In this document: in pieces, positions 7,591-14,534 of the stretch
How the letters are laid out: each line of letters opens with the position of its first letter
How positions within the stretch are numbered: position 1 is the stretch's first letter
NCBI RefSeq assembly: GCF_018687555.1
Contig: NZ_CP061296.1
Location: 992,001 to 1,056,000 of the forward strand
Length of the DNA stretch: 64,000 nucleotides
DNA from: Polynucleobacter sp. MWH-P3-07-1
GTDB lineage: Bacteria > Pseudomonadota > Gammaproteobacteria > Burkholderiales > Burkholderiaceae
Direction: 5' to 3'
The notes under the pieces: model-generated
The model's input: only the letters and a program-made list of their open reading frames with translations
Database searches by the model: none
What the model was told of the DNA's origin: nothing
Position numbers and translations under genes: made by a program

Positions 7591-8523
7591 ATGTCCGACA
7601 TTCCAAATCCACTAGCGGCCTTTGATATCTTCAATTCCAGATTCGAAGATATGCCTAAGAAATTCAGTAAGTTACGCCCTCTAAAGAAGCTATTTTCTAA
7701 GAAGATTGCCAAGAAGCTCTTTGGTAAGAAATTTGCCCTCAAGCCCCGCGCCTTGACCCCAGCGACTCAAGATCACGTTGCAGCTAAGCCAGTGAGCAAG
7801 CCGAAGCGCCCTGCTTTTCAGATTACTTGGGCTACGACACCCAATGAGGTGAAAGAAGCGCAGAGATTGCGTTATAAGGTGTTTGCTGAGGAAATGGGTG
7901 CGAACCTAGCCCAAAACAGCGAAGGTCTTGATGTGGATGAATTCGATGCCTATTGCGACCATTTGTTGATACGTGACCAAGAGACTTTAAAGGTAGTAGG
8001 TACCTATCGTGTTCTGCCACCCCATAAGGCCCAGGAAATTGGTCGCCTCTACTCTGATTCTGAGTTTGATCTGTCCCGTTTAAATCACTTACGTCCAAAG
8101 ATGGTTGAATTGGGACGCTCTTGCGTGCACGCTGACTATCGTTCTGGCGCCGTCATTATGTCCCTGTGGAGTGGTTTGGCGCAGTACATGCAAAAGCATC
8201 AATATGAAATCATGCTGGGTTGCGCCAGTATCCCAATGGCAGATGGCGGTCACTTTGCAGCGAGTCTTTATAACTCCCTCTCAGAAGAGCAAATGGCCCC
8301 TACCGAGAACCATGCCTTCCCTCGCCTACCGTTGCCATTAGACAAACTCAACGGCGGCTTGGATGTTGAGCCTCCACCATTGATTAAAGGCTATCTGAAG
8401 TTGGGCGCCAAGATTTGTAGCGCTCCAGCCTGGGATCCTGATTTCAATACTGCTGACCTCTTGACGATGTTGCGCCTGTCTGAAATCAATCCGCGTTACG
8501 CGAAACACTTTCTGAATATCTAA
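7591..8523 (+). CDS. olsB: OlsB-like N-acyltransferase (ornithine lipid synthesis)
   Basis: OlsB transfers a 3-hydroxyacyl chain from ACP to the alpha-amino group of ornithine, giving lyso-ornithine lipid. The GNAT-like domain starts near residue 75 and contains EAQRLRYKVFAEEMG, the acidic DVDEFDAYCDHL, VGTYRVLPP, VELGRSCVHADYR and MLGCASIPMADG, all typical of the hemolysin/OlsB family. The first 75 residues are an unusual Lys-rich extension (KKLFSKKIAKKLFGKK) that could lie on the membrane surface. Start ATG at 7591 with AAGG 9 nt upstream. It is 48 bp after dgkA, has its own Pho box, and runs convergent with ppx. The exact acyl acceptor is inferred. Confidence 0.78.
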   Translation: MSDIPNPLAAFDIFNSRFEDMPKKFSKLRPLKKLFSKKIAKKLFGKKFALKPRALTPATQDHVAAKPVSKPKRPAFQITWATTPNEVKEAQRLRYKVFAEEMGANLAQNSEGLDVDEFDAYCDHLLIRDQETLKVVGTYRVLPPHKAQEIGRLYSDSEFDLSRLNHLRPKMVELGRSCVHADYRSGAVIMSLWSGLAQYMQKHQYEIMLGCASIPMADGGHFAASLYNSLSEEQMAPTENHAFPRLPLPLDKLNGGLDVEPPPLIKGYLKLGAKICSAPAWDPDFNTADLLTMLRLSEINPRYAKHFLNI

Positions 8524-8525
8524 TC

Positions 8526-8557
8526 CAGCTTGACCTGCTTTACTTGAGGTCAAGCTG
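8526..8557. terminator. Perfect 11-bp hairpin between convergent genes
   Basis: CAGCTTGACCT (8526-8536) and AGGTCAAGCTG (8547-8557) form a perfect stem with a 10-nt loop. It lies just after the olsB-like stop and spans the last codons of ppx. No T-run follows on either side, so it is at best a weak bidirectional terminator or a 3'-end stabiliser. Confidence 0.4.
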
Positions 8558-10102
8558 ATATGTGCGGCCGATACGCTCCCATTCGGCCGCTTCTTTTAGT
8601 AAGCTAAATTCAGTCAGGGGATGCGCACCTGCCCATTCCCGAGATAAGCTCACTAAATAAGAGCCGTCATTTTCAGAGACTTTTACTTTAGGAAGATTGG
8701 CATCACTTCTGCCACGGCAGAGAACTTGGGCTAAGCGCAGACAAAACAGCATGCGCCAATCCTGAAAACTCGCATTGCTAGCAAGCTTACCCAATTTACC
8801 GGCGTGGCCAATGAGCAAAGCCGCAAGACGCGCCTGATCATTTTTGGAGAAACCAGGCATATCAGCGTTACCAGCGATATATGCAGAATGCTTGTGATAG
8901 CCGTTATGCGAGATGGATAGACCGATCTCATGTAAATTGGCAGCCCACTGTAAGAGAGCAATATTTTCTGCACGACTTTCTAGTTCTGGCTTGGGTAATT
9001 GGTCTAAAAATTCAGCCGCTAAATTACCGACTCGGGTGGCCTGCTCACGATCAACGGTATAGCGTTGCATAAACTGCTCTACCGTGACATAGCGCATATC
9101 AGAGTGTTGTGAACGGCCCAATAGATCGTATAAGACTCCTACCCTTAGGGCAGCATCAGTCACTTCCATTGTCTCAATGCCGAGCTCATCAAAGACTGCC
9201 AGCATGATTGCCAAGCCGCCAGGCCAAACCCCGCGGCGCTCATCTTTAAGACCGCCAAGCTGTATGTCATTTACATGCTCATATTTCAGGAGATGTTTTT
9301 TCATGGCACGCAAACCTTCACGCGTAATCAAGCCGCTGCCAGCATTGACTCGACCCATAGTTAGAGCATCGCCCTGCCCATTGAAATTATTTTCTGCAAT
9401 GATGTCAGCCAGAGCCCGTGCAGTACCTGAAGACCCAATCACTTGCTTCCAGCCACTCTTCAAATAGTTTCCAGAAATGACTTGGAGTTCGCGACGAGCT
9501 GCGAGCTCAGCTTCTTTGAAAGCATGAGCATCAATATTTCCTCTGGGGAAAAAACGCATGCTATGCGATACGCAGCCAATATATAAACTCTCCATCAGTT
9601 TAGGTTCATACCCTTTACCAATAATGAGTTCGGTTGAGCCGCCGCCGATATCGACTACTAAGCGGTTGCCTTGGACTGCAGAAACCTCGTGTGCGGCACC
9701 AATGTAGATCAAGCGCGCCTCTTCAACGCCTGCGATCACCTCAATCGGAAAACCTAGAGCTTCTTGCGCGTCACTGACAAAGTTTTGGGCATTTTTAGCC
9801 ACCCGCAAGGTATTGGTTGCGACTGCCCTGACTTTACTGGGGTCAAAGCCACGAATCCGCTCGCCAAAGCGACGGATTGCAGAGAGGCCCCGCTGATAGG
9901 CATCATTCCCTAATAATTTATTTTCGGTCAGACCCGCTGCCAATCGAACCGACTCCCGCAGGGTGTCGATAGGTCGTAACTGGGTACCCGAAGGCGTATG
10001 AACAACTTGGGCTACCAGCATCCGAAAACTATTTGAGCCTAGGTCAACCGCCGCAACAAGATCGTTTGCGCCGGGGATAAGCTCGACTGGGTTAGCTGCC
10101 AA
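8540..10102 (-). CDS. ppx: Exopolyphosphatase (Ppx/GppA family)
   Basis: Ppx releases orthophosphate from the ends of polyphosphate chains. The 520-residue protein has the ASKHA ATPase-like fold: AAVDLGSNSFRMLVAQ at the N-terminus, VRAVATNTLRVAKN, the second phosphate loop VVDIGGGSTELI, and GSSGTARAL. A C-terminal HD-like helical domain (QWAANLHEIGLSISHNGYHKHSAYI) follows, as in full-length bacterial Ppx. The start is TTG at 10102 with AAGGA about 7 nt upstream; no ATG is available. It is convergent with the olsB-like gene, and a Pho box lies about 50 bp upstream, so starvation control is likely. Confidence 0.93.
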   Translation of the reverse strand: MAANPVELIPGANDLVAAVDLGSNSFRMLVAQVVHTPSGTQLRPIDTLRESVRLAAGLTENKLLGNDAYQRGLSAIRRFGERIRGFDPSKVRAVATNTLRVAKNAQNFVSDAQEALGFPIEVIAGVEEARLIYIGAAHEVSAVQGNRLVVDIGGGSTELIIGKGYEPKLMESLYIGCVSHSMRFFPRGNIDAHAFKEAELAARRELQVISGNYLKSGWKQVIGSSGTARALADIIAENNFNGQGDALTMGRVNAGSGLITREGLRAMKKHLLKYEHVNDIQLGGLKDERRGVWPGGLAIMLAVFDELGIETMEVTDAALRVGVLYDLLGRSQHSDMRYVTVEQFMQRYTVDREQATRVGNLAAEFLDQLPKPELESRAENIALLQWAANLHEIGLSISHNGYHKHSAYIAGNADMPGFSKNDQARLAALLIGHAGKLGKLASNASFQDWRMLFCLRLAQVLCRGRSDANLPKVKVSENDGSYLVSLSREWAGAHPLTEFSLLKEAAEWERIGRTYQLDLK

Positions 10103-10139
10103 AGAGATTCCTTAAAGAAAAAACCAGATGAATGTGACT

Positions 10140-10172
10140 ATTTTATGTAAAAAAATGACACATTCATGAAAC
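10140..10172 (-). promoter_or_regulatory. Pho box and -10 of ppx
   Basis: On the minus strand GTTTCAT-GAAT-GTGTCAT (10155-10172) gives 11 of 14 half-site matches, then 9 bp of mostly T, then TAAAAT (10140-10145), close to the ideal -10. The predicted RNA start is about 30 nt before the TTG start of ppx. Confidence 0.7.
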
Positions 10173-10197
10173 TACCGCCAAGTCTACTGCATCAGGA

Positions 10198-10407
10198 CTA
10201 GGCTGCGAGGTTTTTCTCGGAACTACTGCAGTCAGTATTGCCAAAGCTGCAGAAGATGCAACAATCCCCCGATTTGGGCTTAAGGATGGTGCTACAAGCT
10301 TTACAGCGGTAAAGGTGCATTGATCCATCGGGGATCTCGACAGGCTCTTGAACCAAACAGCTAGGGCAAGTAATAACAGATACAGTTGGGGCAATTAAGG
10401 TATTCAC
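10198..10407 (-). CDS. Small GDCCxxC-motif cysteine-rich protein
   Basis: The 69-residue protein has CPSC and CKAC pairs followed by KSGDCCIFCSFG, the hallmark of the GDCCVxC-domain family of small (seleno)proteins seen in many Proteobacteria. The codons in the motif are TGT and TGC, so this is the cysteine form, not a selenoprotein. Two zinc-ribbon-like pairs suggest metal binding; no function is established. The start is GTG at 10407 (MNTLIAP, as in relatives) without a clear ribosome site. The overlapping frame at 10164-10394 is a shadow. Confidence 0.75.
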   Translation of the reverse strand: MNTLIAPTVSVITCPSCLVQEPVEIPDGSMHLYRCKACSTILKPKSGDCCIFCSFGNTDCSSSEKNLAA

Positions 10408-10452
10408 GTAGCCATTTTGACCAGCAAATATTGCAGGAATAAGACATCTGAT

Positions 10453-11928
10453 TTACTTCGACTTAGCACCCTGTGCTTTGGGCTGAGCTACTGGTAGGCG
10501 CCCTGCTTTAACCGCTTTGCAAAAGAGCTCATAGTCTGCTTGGTTTTGTTTTGCATAAGCCTTAGCAAATCGATACAAAGCTTCATCAAGTTTCTTGGAC
10601 TGGCCGCAGTAGCCTGAGATGACTGCTGAGTCTCCTGAGCGCGCATGCCCTAATGCTAAAGCCCAACCAAACAGACGAGCGTAATCCGGAAAATTCTTTA
10701 GCGACACTCCATCAGGACCAAAGACAATACCGCCCTTCATATCCCGTAACTGTCGTAGATAGAAACCTTGCCTACTGCCAATTTCATATTCAAGGTCTCC
10801 GTAGTTCAGAAAGATGTCTGGTGCACCCTGCAACAAGCGCTGGCCAGATACAACCCGTCGACCCATATTTTTATACACAGATTGGCCAAGGTATGGCGTT
10901 AGCACTGAATGCTGTGCTTCTTTGTATTGCAAAAACAAAGGATCGTTTGGTGAATCACCTTCAAAATAAATCACCATACAGTTTGTGCCCACACTACCGA
11001 CTCCAACCACCTTGCGTGCAAAGTCTTTTAATGAGTAACGCTCGAATAGCACTTTCTTATCGGCCAATAAGGTACTGGAGTAATTCATTAAAGCGTTATT
11101 CACCAAATCCATCACTGGACGCCCCTTAAACAGCGGAGAAAAGTGCTGAATCAAGGGTGGCTGATTGATGATCTTGCGATCTTTACCCACCAAGGTGGTT
11201 AATTTTTGTAGCACCTGAATCTTGGTTTGTCCTTTGGTCTGCTTCAAAAAAGCATCTAAGGTTTTTTGATGAGACTTGCTAAAGTGTTTGCGAATATCCT
11301 CTTCACCGATAAATTGCTGAGCAATTTGAATATAGGGCATCTGGGCATATTCAGCCATCCGCTTTTGATACTCAGAAGTAATTCTTTGAACCAGTAACTT
11401 GCTGGTTTTTTCATCACCGCCGAGTGTTTCACAAGCAATCACAGCGCTAGCAACTAGGCGCTTCATGTCGTACTCCCAACTTCCAGGCAGTGTTTCATCA
11501 AAGTCATTGATGCCGAAAACCAGCCGATGCTCGGTGGTCGCAAACAAGCCAAAGTTAGAGACATGCATATCACCGCAGAGTTGCACGGTCACATTCGTGG
11601 TGGGCTGGTTTGCCAAGTCCTGCGCCATGATGGCTGCACCACCTCGAAAAAAGGCAAATGGTGACTGCAACATGCGCTCATATCGAATCGGAATCAACTC
11701 TTTAATACGACTTTTGGCTTGCCTCTCAAGAATGATGATGGGATCAAGACGATGCTGCAAAGGCGTATAAATGCCCTGTTGCTCAAAGCTCACTTTTTTG
11801 CGGAGCGCCTTACCATCAGAGATGCGTTTTTTAATCGATGGTCGGGGATTTTTGAATGACTCAATCGAATTGAGAATGGCTATCTTAGTTTGGGGGATAT
11901 GCTCACTAGCCTTCTTTGCAACTGACAT
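10453..11928 (-). CDS. DUF2252 family protein
   Basis: The 491-residue protein matches the DUF2252 layout: a basic N-terminus, RYERMLQSPFAFFRGGAA, LCGDMHVSNFG, then FGINDFDETLPGSWEYDMKRL, and a C-terminal helical part with ALGHARSGD. The HxxN and NDFDE motifs recall the catalytic and metal-binding loops of phosphotransferases with a protein-kinase-like fold (compare GDxHxxN and xxDFD), so a kinase-like reaction is possible but unproven. It stands alone on the minus strand between the arsC-like gene and the GDCCxxC gene. Start ATG at 11928; the next gene upstream ends 60 bp away. Confidence 0.8.
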   Translation of the reverse strand: MSVAKKASEHIPQTKIAILNSIESFKNPRPSIKKRISDGKALRKKVSFEQQGIYTPLQHRLDPIIILERQAKSRIKELIPIRYERMLQSPFAFFRGGAAIMAQDLANQPTTNVTVQLCGDMHVSNFGLFATTEHRLVFGINDFDETLPGSWEYDMKRLVASAVIACETLGGDEKTSKLLVQRITSEYQKRMAEYAQMPYIQIAQQFIGEEDIRKHFSKSHQKTLDAFLKQTKGQTKIQVLQKLTTLVGKDRKIINQPPLIQHFSPLFKGRPVMDLVNNALMNYSSTLLADKKVLFERYSLKDFARKVVGVGSVGTNCMVIYFEGDSPNDPLFLQYKEAQHSVLTPYLGQSVYKNMGRRVVSGQRLLQGAPDIFLNYGDLEYEIGSRQGFYLRQLRDMKGGIVFGPDGVSLKNFPDYARLFGWALALGHARSGDSAVISGYCGQSKKLDEALYRFAKAYAKQNQADYELFCKAVKAGRLPVAQPKAQGAKSK

Positions 11929-11988
11929 GCGGACTCCGATAGATGGATTTTTTCCATCATACCGCTTATTAACAGCCCCAGAATGGTC

Positions 11989-12480
11989 TTATTGAAATTG
12001 CTGATGAATACGATGCAAGTGATCTTTGATCTCAAGGTGGTCGAGCTTATCGACCGGCAGATTGATTAAATGCTCGATGCGGTTACGCAGACCCATTTCC
12101 ACCTTTCTAAAGGCTTGAAGCTGAGCTTCATAGCCCTCGACTGTTGACGGATCGGGAAATCCCCAATGGGCTGTGGAAGGATGGCCGGGCCAATAGGGGC
12201 ACTCTTCACCTGCGGCCTCATCACACACTGTAATGATGAAATCCATATGGGGAGCTCCTTCTCTGCCGAACTCATCCCAACTTTTGCTGCGCAGTAAATT
12301 TAGGGGATAGCCCATATCCTTTACCAACTGTAGTGCAATCGGATTAACCGTACCCATCGGTTTTGAGCCGGCAGAATATCCGATAAATTGCCCATGACTC
12401 AGAGTCGTTGTGAGGGCCTCACCCAAAATAGAGCGTGAGGAATTGCCGGTGCATAAAAATAGGACGTTGTAAGATTTCAT
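11989..12480 (-). CDS. Arsenate reductase / low-molecular-weight tyrosine phosphatase family (ArsC-like)
   Basis: The N-terminal P-loop LFLCTGNSSRS matches the Cx5R nucleophile loop of thioredoxin-coupled arsenate reductases and LMW phosphatases. Later motifs VCDEAAGEECPYWPG and AHWGFPDPS are typical of the proteobacterial ArsC group, with two further cysteines for the disulfide relay. It would reduce arsenate to arsenite in the cytoplasm. No arsB, acr3 or arsR lies nearby; the surroundings are phosphate genes, and arsenate is a phosphate mimic taken up by Pst. It is 12 bp downstream of a 60-codon gene and probably shares its message. Confidence 0.82.
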   Translation of the reverse strand: MKSYNVLFLCTGNSSRSILGEALTTTLSHGQFIGYSAGSKPMGTVNPIALQLVKDMGYPLNLLRSKSWDEFGREGAPHMDFIITVCDEAAGEECPYWPGHPSTAHWGFPDPSTVEGYEAQLQAFRKVEMGLRNRIEHLINLPVDKLDHLEIKDHLHRIHQQFQ

Positions 12481-12492
12481 GAGTTGTGAGAA

Positions 12493-12675
12493 TTAAATGA
12501 TTTCGTCAATTTTCAAAGCATAACGACTATCGACCAAAAAAGAAACGAGTCTGTCTTTCAGCAATTGGGAGCGCGCTTGCAACATTTGTTCTTTTACATC
12601 TAGGCCAGAGGCGCGCAAAAGGGCATCCCTCTTTTCTGGATCCTGACCCATGATGGTGTCGCTCACATTGTTCAT
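12493..12675 (-). CDS. Small hypothetical protein upstream of arsC-like gene
   Basis: This 60-codon gene encodes an acidic and basic helical protein (DPEKRDALLRASGL, MLQARSQLLKDRLVSFL) with no family I recognise. It has a strong ribosome site (GAGGGGG a few nt before the ATG) and ends 12 bp before the ArsC-like gene, which supports it as a real first gene of a two-gene unit. A possible -10 (TATAAA) lies about 25 nt upstream. Confidence 0.6.
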   Translation of the reverse strand: MNNVSDTIMGQDPEKRDALLRASGLDVKEQMLQARSQLLKDRLVSFLVDSRYALKIDEII

Positions 12676-12764
12676 TCCGCCCCCTCAATTTATAGATTTG
12701 TGACATCGTACAAAGGGGATATTTCAGAATGGTGAAGCTTTGATGACAAACTTGCTGACGACAT

Positions 12765-13358
12765 TTAATTGCAAGCCAACTGCCCTAGGGCGTCCTTCTT
12801 CTGGTAAAAATTGCTCGCCATTGCTTCAAAGCGACTGCGGATATTGTTCTTAATAAAGTATTGCGCCACAAAGGCTGGTACCAGGGTATCAATGGCAAAC
12901 TCGCTCTGATACAGCACTCTTACCCCATTATTTTCAGGCTGAATTTTCCAGGTTCCCCGGTAGTAATCGACATCCCCTGAAACTTGACGAAAAGTCAGCA
13001 AATTAGTGGGAGTCTCTTCGTACTCCACAATGGAGTGGAGATTAATCGGAAATAGCAGGATTCTCTCTTTGACATCCCGCTCAACTTGAACTTTATTACC
13101 GTCTCGGCTAATAACCACCGACTTCTTAATGCCCGGAATCTTGGCAGCGCTTTCGTAATCGGTCAGCATCGTATAGGTTTGGCATTCGGTAGCGGGCATC
13201 AGGAAGCTGGCTGAAACCTGAAAAGCATCTCCTGCCCTTTTTACTGCGACTTTAAGGTCAAAATCGGGGTTGGCAGTCTCAGCAGAAGCCATTTGCGGGG
13301 AGGCAAACGCACTCCACAGACTCAAGCATATGAGCAATATATACAGCAAGCGTTTCAT
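12765..13358 (-). CDS. Secreted SRPBCC/START-like lipid-binding family protein
   Basis: A cleavable signal peptide (MKRLLYILLICLSLWSAF, then a likely AXA site near MASAE) leads to a domain with the polyketide cyclase/COQ10 SRPBCC pattern: FLMPATECQTYTMLTDYESAAKIPG, strand pairs KVQVERDVKE and NLLTFRQVSGDVDYYRGTW, and a C-terminal helix (FIKNNIRSRFEAMASNF). This fold binds lipids or other hydrophobic ligands; the periplasmic location and ligand are inferred. It ends 89 bp before the 60-codon gene. Only 27 nt separate the ATG from a strong intrinsic terminator, so its transcript seems to come through the leader at 13386-13497 under PhoB control. Confidence 0.75.
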   Translation of the reverse strand: MKRLLYILLICLSLWSAFASPQMASAETANPDFDLKVAVKRAGDAFQVSASFLMPATECQTYTMLTDYESAAKIPGIKKSVVISRDGNKVQVERDVKERILLFPINLHSIVEYEETPTNLLTFRQVSGDVDYYRGTWKIQPENNGVRVLYQSEFAIDTLVPAFVAQYFIKNNIRSRFEAMASNFYQKKDALGQLACN

Positions 13359-13384
13359 TCGGCTACTTTACGATTCGTACAGAT

Positions 13385-13457
13385 TAAAAAAATGCCCAGA
13401 TTTCTCTGGGCAAAATTGCATAGGAACAAGCATGTGTCAAGCAGCTGTCTGCCCAAC
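13385..13457 (-). ncRNA. Predicted PhoB-driven small RNA or attenuated leader (about 72 nt)
   Basis: The predicted start is near 13457 from the -10 at 13464-13469, and the 3' end is the T-run at 13386-13392. The 5' part can form GCAG-ACAG-CTGC, and its GGGCA could instead pair with the TGCCC arm of the terminator, which would allow two exclusive folds. No gene with a ribosome site lies inside it; a possible ATG frame runs across the terminator and has no Shine-Dalgarno sequence. Confidence 0.55.
13386..13412 (-). terminator. Strong intrinsic terminator in the leader of the SRPBCC gene
   Basis: On the minus strand TGCCCAGA-GAAA-TCTGGGCA forms a perfect 8-bp stem with a GAAA tetraloop, followed by seven T (13386-13392). 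No annotated minus-strand gene precedes it, since the gene on the other side is on the plus strand, so it must end a transcript that begins between 13413 and about 13560. Confidence 0.85.
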
Positions 13458-13463
13458 CATTTC

Positions 13464-13497
13464 AATGTAAATGGCTTGCGTGACAGCTACATGACAA
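13464..13497 (-). promoter_or_regulatory. Best Pho box in the window, with -10, facing the SRPBCC gene
   Basis: On the minus strand TTGTCAT-GTAG-CTGTCAC (13480-13497) matches the PhoB half-site at nearly every position. After 10 bp follows TACATT (13464-13469) as -10, the same spacing as in E. coli phoA. It points into the terminator at 13386-13412. Confidence 0.78.
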
Positions 13498-13566
13498 GCC
13501 AGACAAATACTGCAAAATCCCTGAGATTGCATTATGGTAATGCTATATCTTAAATAGGATTATTGA

Positions 13567-14526
13567 ATGCCCCGTCTAGCCAATCTCATCCCTCTATCCC
13601 TGCTTTTTATAGCCTTTACTGCGTATGGTGAATCGATTCGCTTTGTCGCCCTGGGCGATATGCCCTATTCCTTGCCGAAAGACTTTGTCCGTTATGAGCG
13701 CCTGATTAAAGCAATTAACGCCGATAAACCGACGTTCAGTATTTTTGTGGGAGATACCAAGTCGGGCGAAACACCTTGCACAGATGAGTATATGGAGAAG
13801 ACCACAGGCTACTTTAACTCCTTCGATGCTCCGCTGATCTATAGCATTGGTGATAACGAGTGGACCGATTGCCATCGCACTTTAGCAGGTAGCTATGATC
13901 CCATCGAGCGACTGGATCGCATTCGGAAAACTCAGTTCGTGGATCAACACAGTTTTGGCAAGCGTCGTATGACACTCACTCGGCAATCGGATGTCATGCC
14001 CCAGTTTGCAAAATTTGTAGAGAACTCACTGTGGGTGAAGGGGAAATTTGTATTTGTGAGTCTGCACATTCCGGGCTCAAATAATAATTACGAGAGAACG
14101 CCAGCATCAACCCAAGAGTATCTTGAACGCAATACTGCCAATTTGGCTTGGATTGAATATGCTTTTCAGCTGGCGCAAAAGAAAAGTGCCGCAGGCATTG
14201 TGTTTGCATTCCAAGCGGATATGTTTTACTCGCCACCAGGCGTCGTGAACAACCAAAATAGCGGCTTTGTAGACACCTTGAGTCAATTCAGATCTTTGGC
14301 AGAGAAAACCACCCTCCCTATTCTGCTCATACATGGTGATAGCCATCGTCTGAGAATCGACCAACCGCTATTGGATAGCAGCAGACGAGTTCTAGAAAAT
14401 GTATATCGCCTGGAAGTCATGGGGGCAGATGAAGTGCAAGCTGTCGAAGTGACTGTCGACGATAGCAAGTCAAGCCCCTTTAGCTTCAGACCACTCTTAG
14501 TTCCAGAAAATCTGAACCCGCAATAG
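13567..14526 (+). CDS. Secreted calcineurin-like metallophosphoesterase
   Basis: A signal peptide (PLSLLFIAFTAYG) precedes a metallophosphoesterase-like domain with FVALGDMPY, FVGDTKSG, YSIGDNEWTDC, SLHIPGSNNN and LIHGDSHRLRID, which supply the expected metal ligands in order. The protein is 319 residues. It probably hydrolyses a phosphate ester in the periplasm or outside; the substrate is unknown. Start ATG with AGGAT 7 nt upstream. It is divergent from the SRPBCC gene, and the Pho box between them points the other way. A 6-bp inverted repeat (GCATTA/TAATGC, 13529-13543) lies in its promoter region. Confidence 0.78.
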   Translation: MPRLANLIPLSLLFIAFTAYGESIRFVALGDMPYSLPKDFVRYERLIKAINADKPTFSIFVGDTKSGETPCTDEYMEKTTGYFNSFDAPLIYSIGDNEWTDCHRTLAGSYDPIERLDRIRKTQFVDQHSFGKRRMTLTRQSDVMPQFAKFVENSLWVKGKFVFVSLHIPGSNNNYERTPASTQEYLERNTANLAWIEYAFQLAQKKSAAGIVFAFQADMFYSPPGVVNNQNSGFVDTLSQFRSLAEKTTLPILLIHGDSHRLRIDQPLLDSSRRVLENVYRLEVMGADEVQAVEVTVDDSKSSPFSFRPLLVPENLNPQ

Positions 14527-14534
14527 CTGGTGGC

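Noticed and set aside
10198..10407. Selenocysteine in the GDCC protein
   Set aside because: The motif codons are TGT and TGC; there is no in-frame TGA.
12700..12760. Pho box before the 60-codon gene and the ArsC-like gene
   Set aside because: TTGTCAT and ATGTCAC occur singly, but neither has a second half-site at 11 bp that matches well.
13381..13433. Small peptide encoded by the 13385-13457 RNA
   Set aside because: The ATG frame has no Shine-Dalgarno sequence and runs through the terminator hairpin, so a regulatory RNA fits better.
13434..13451. Plus-strand Pho box for the secreted phosphoesterase gene
   Set aside because: GTGTCAA-GCAG-CTGTCTG fits weakly (10 of 14) and lies 116 bp from the start without a -10 at the right spacing.
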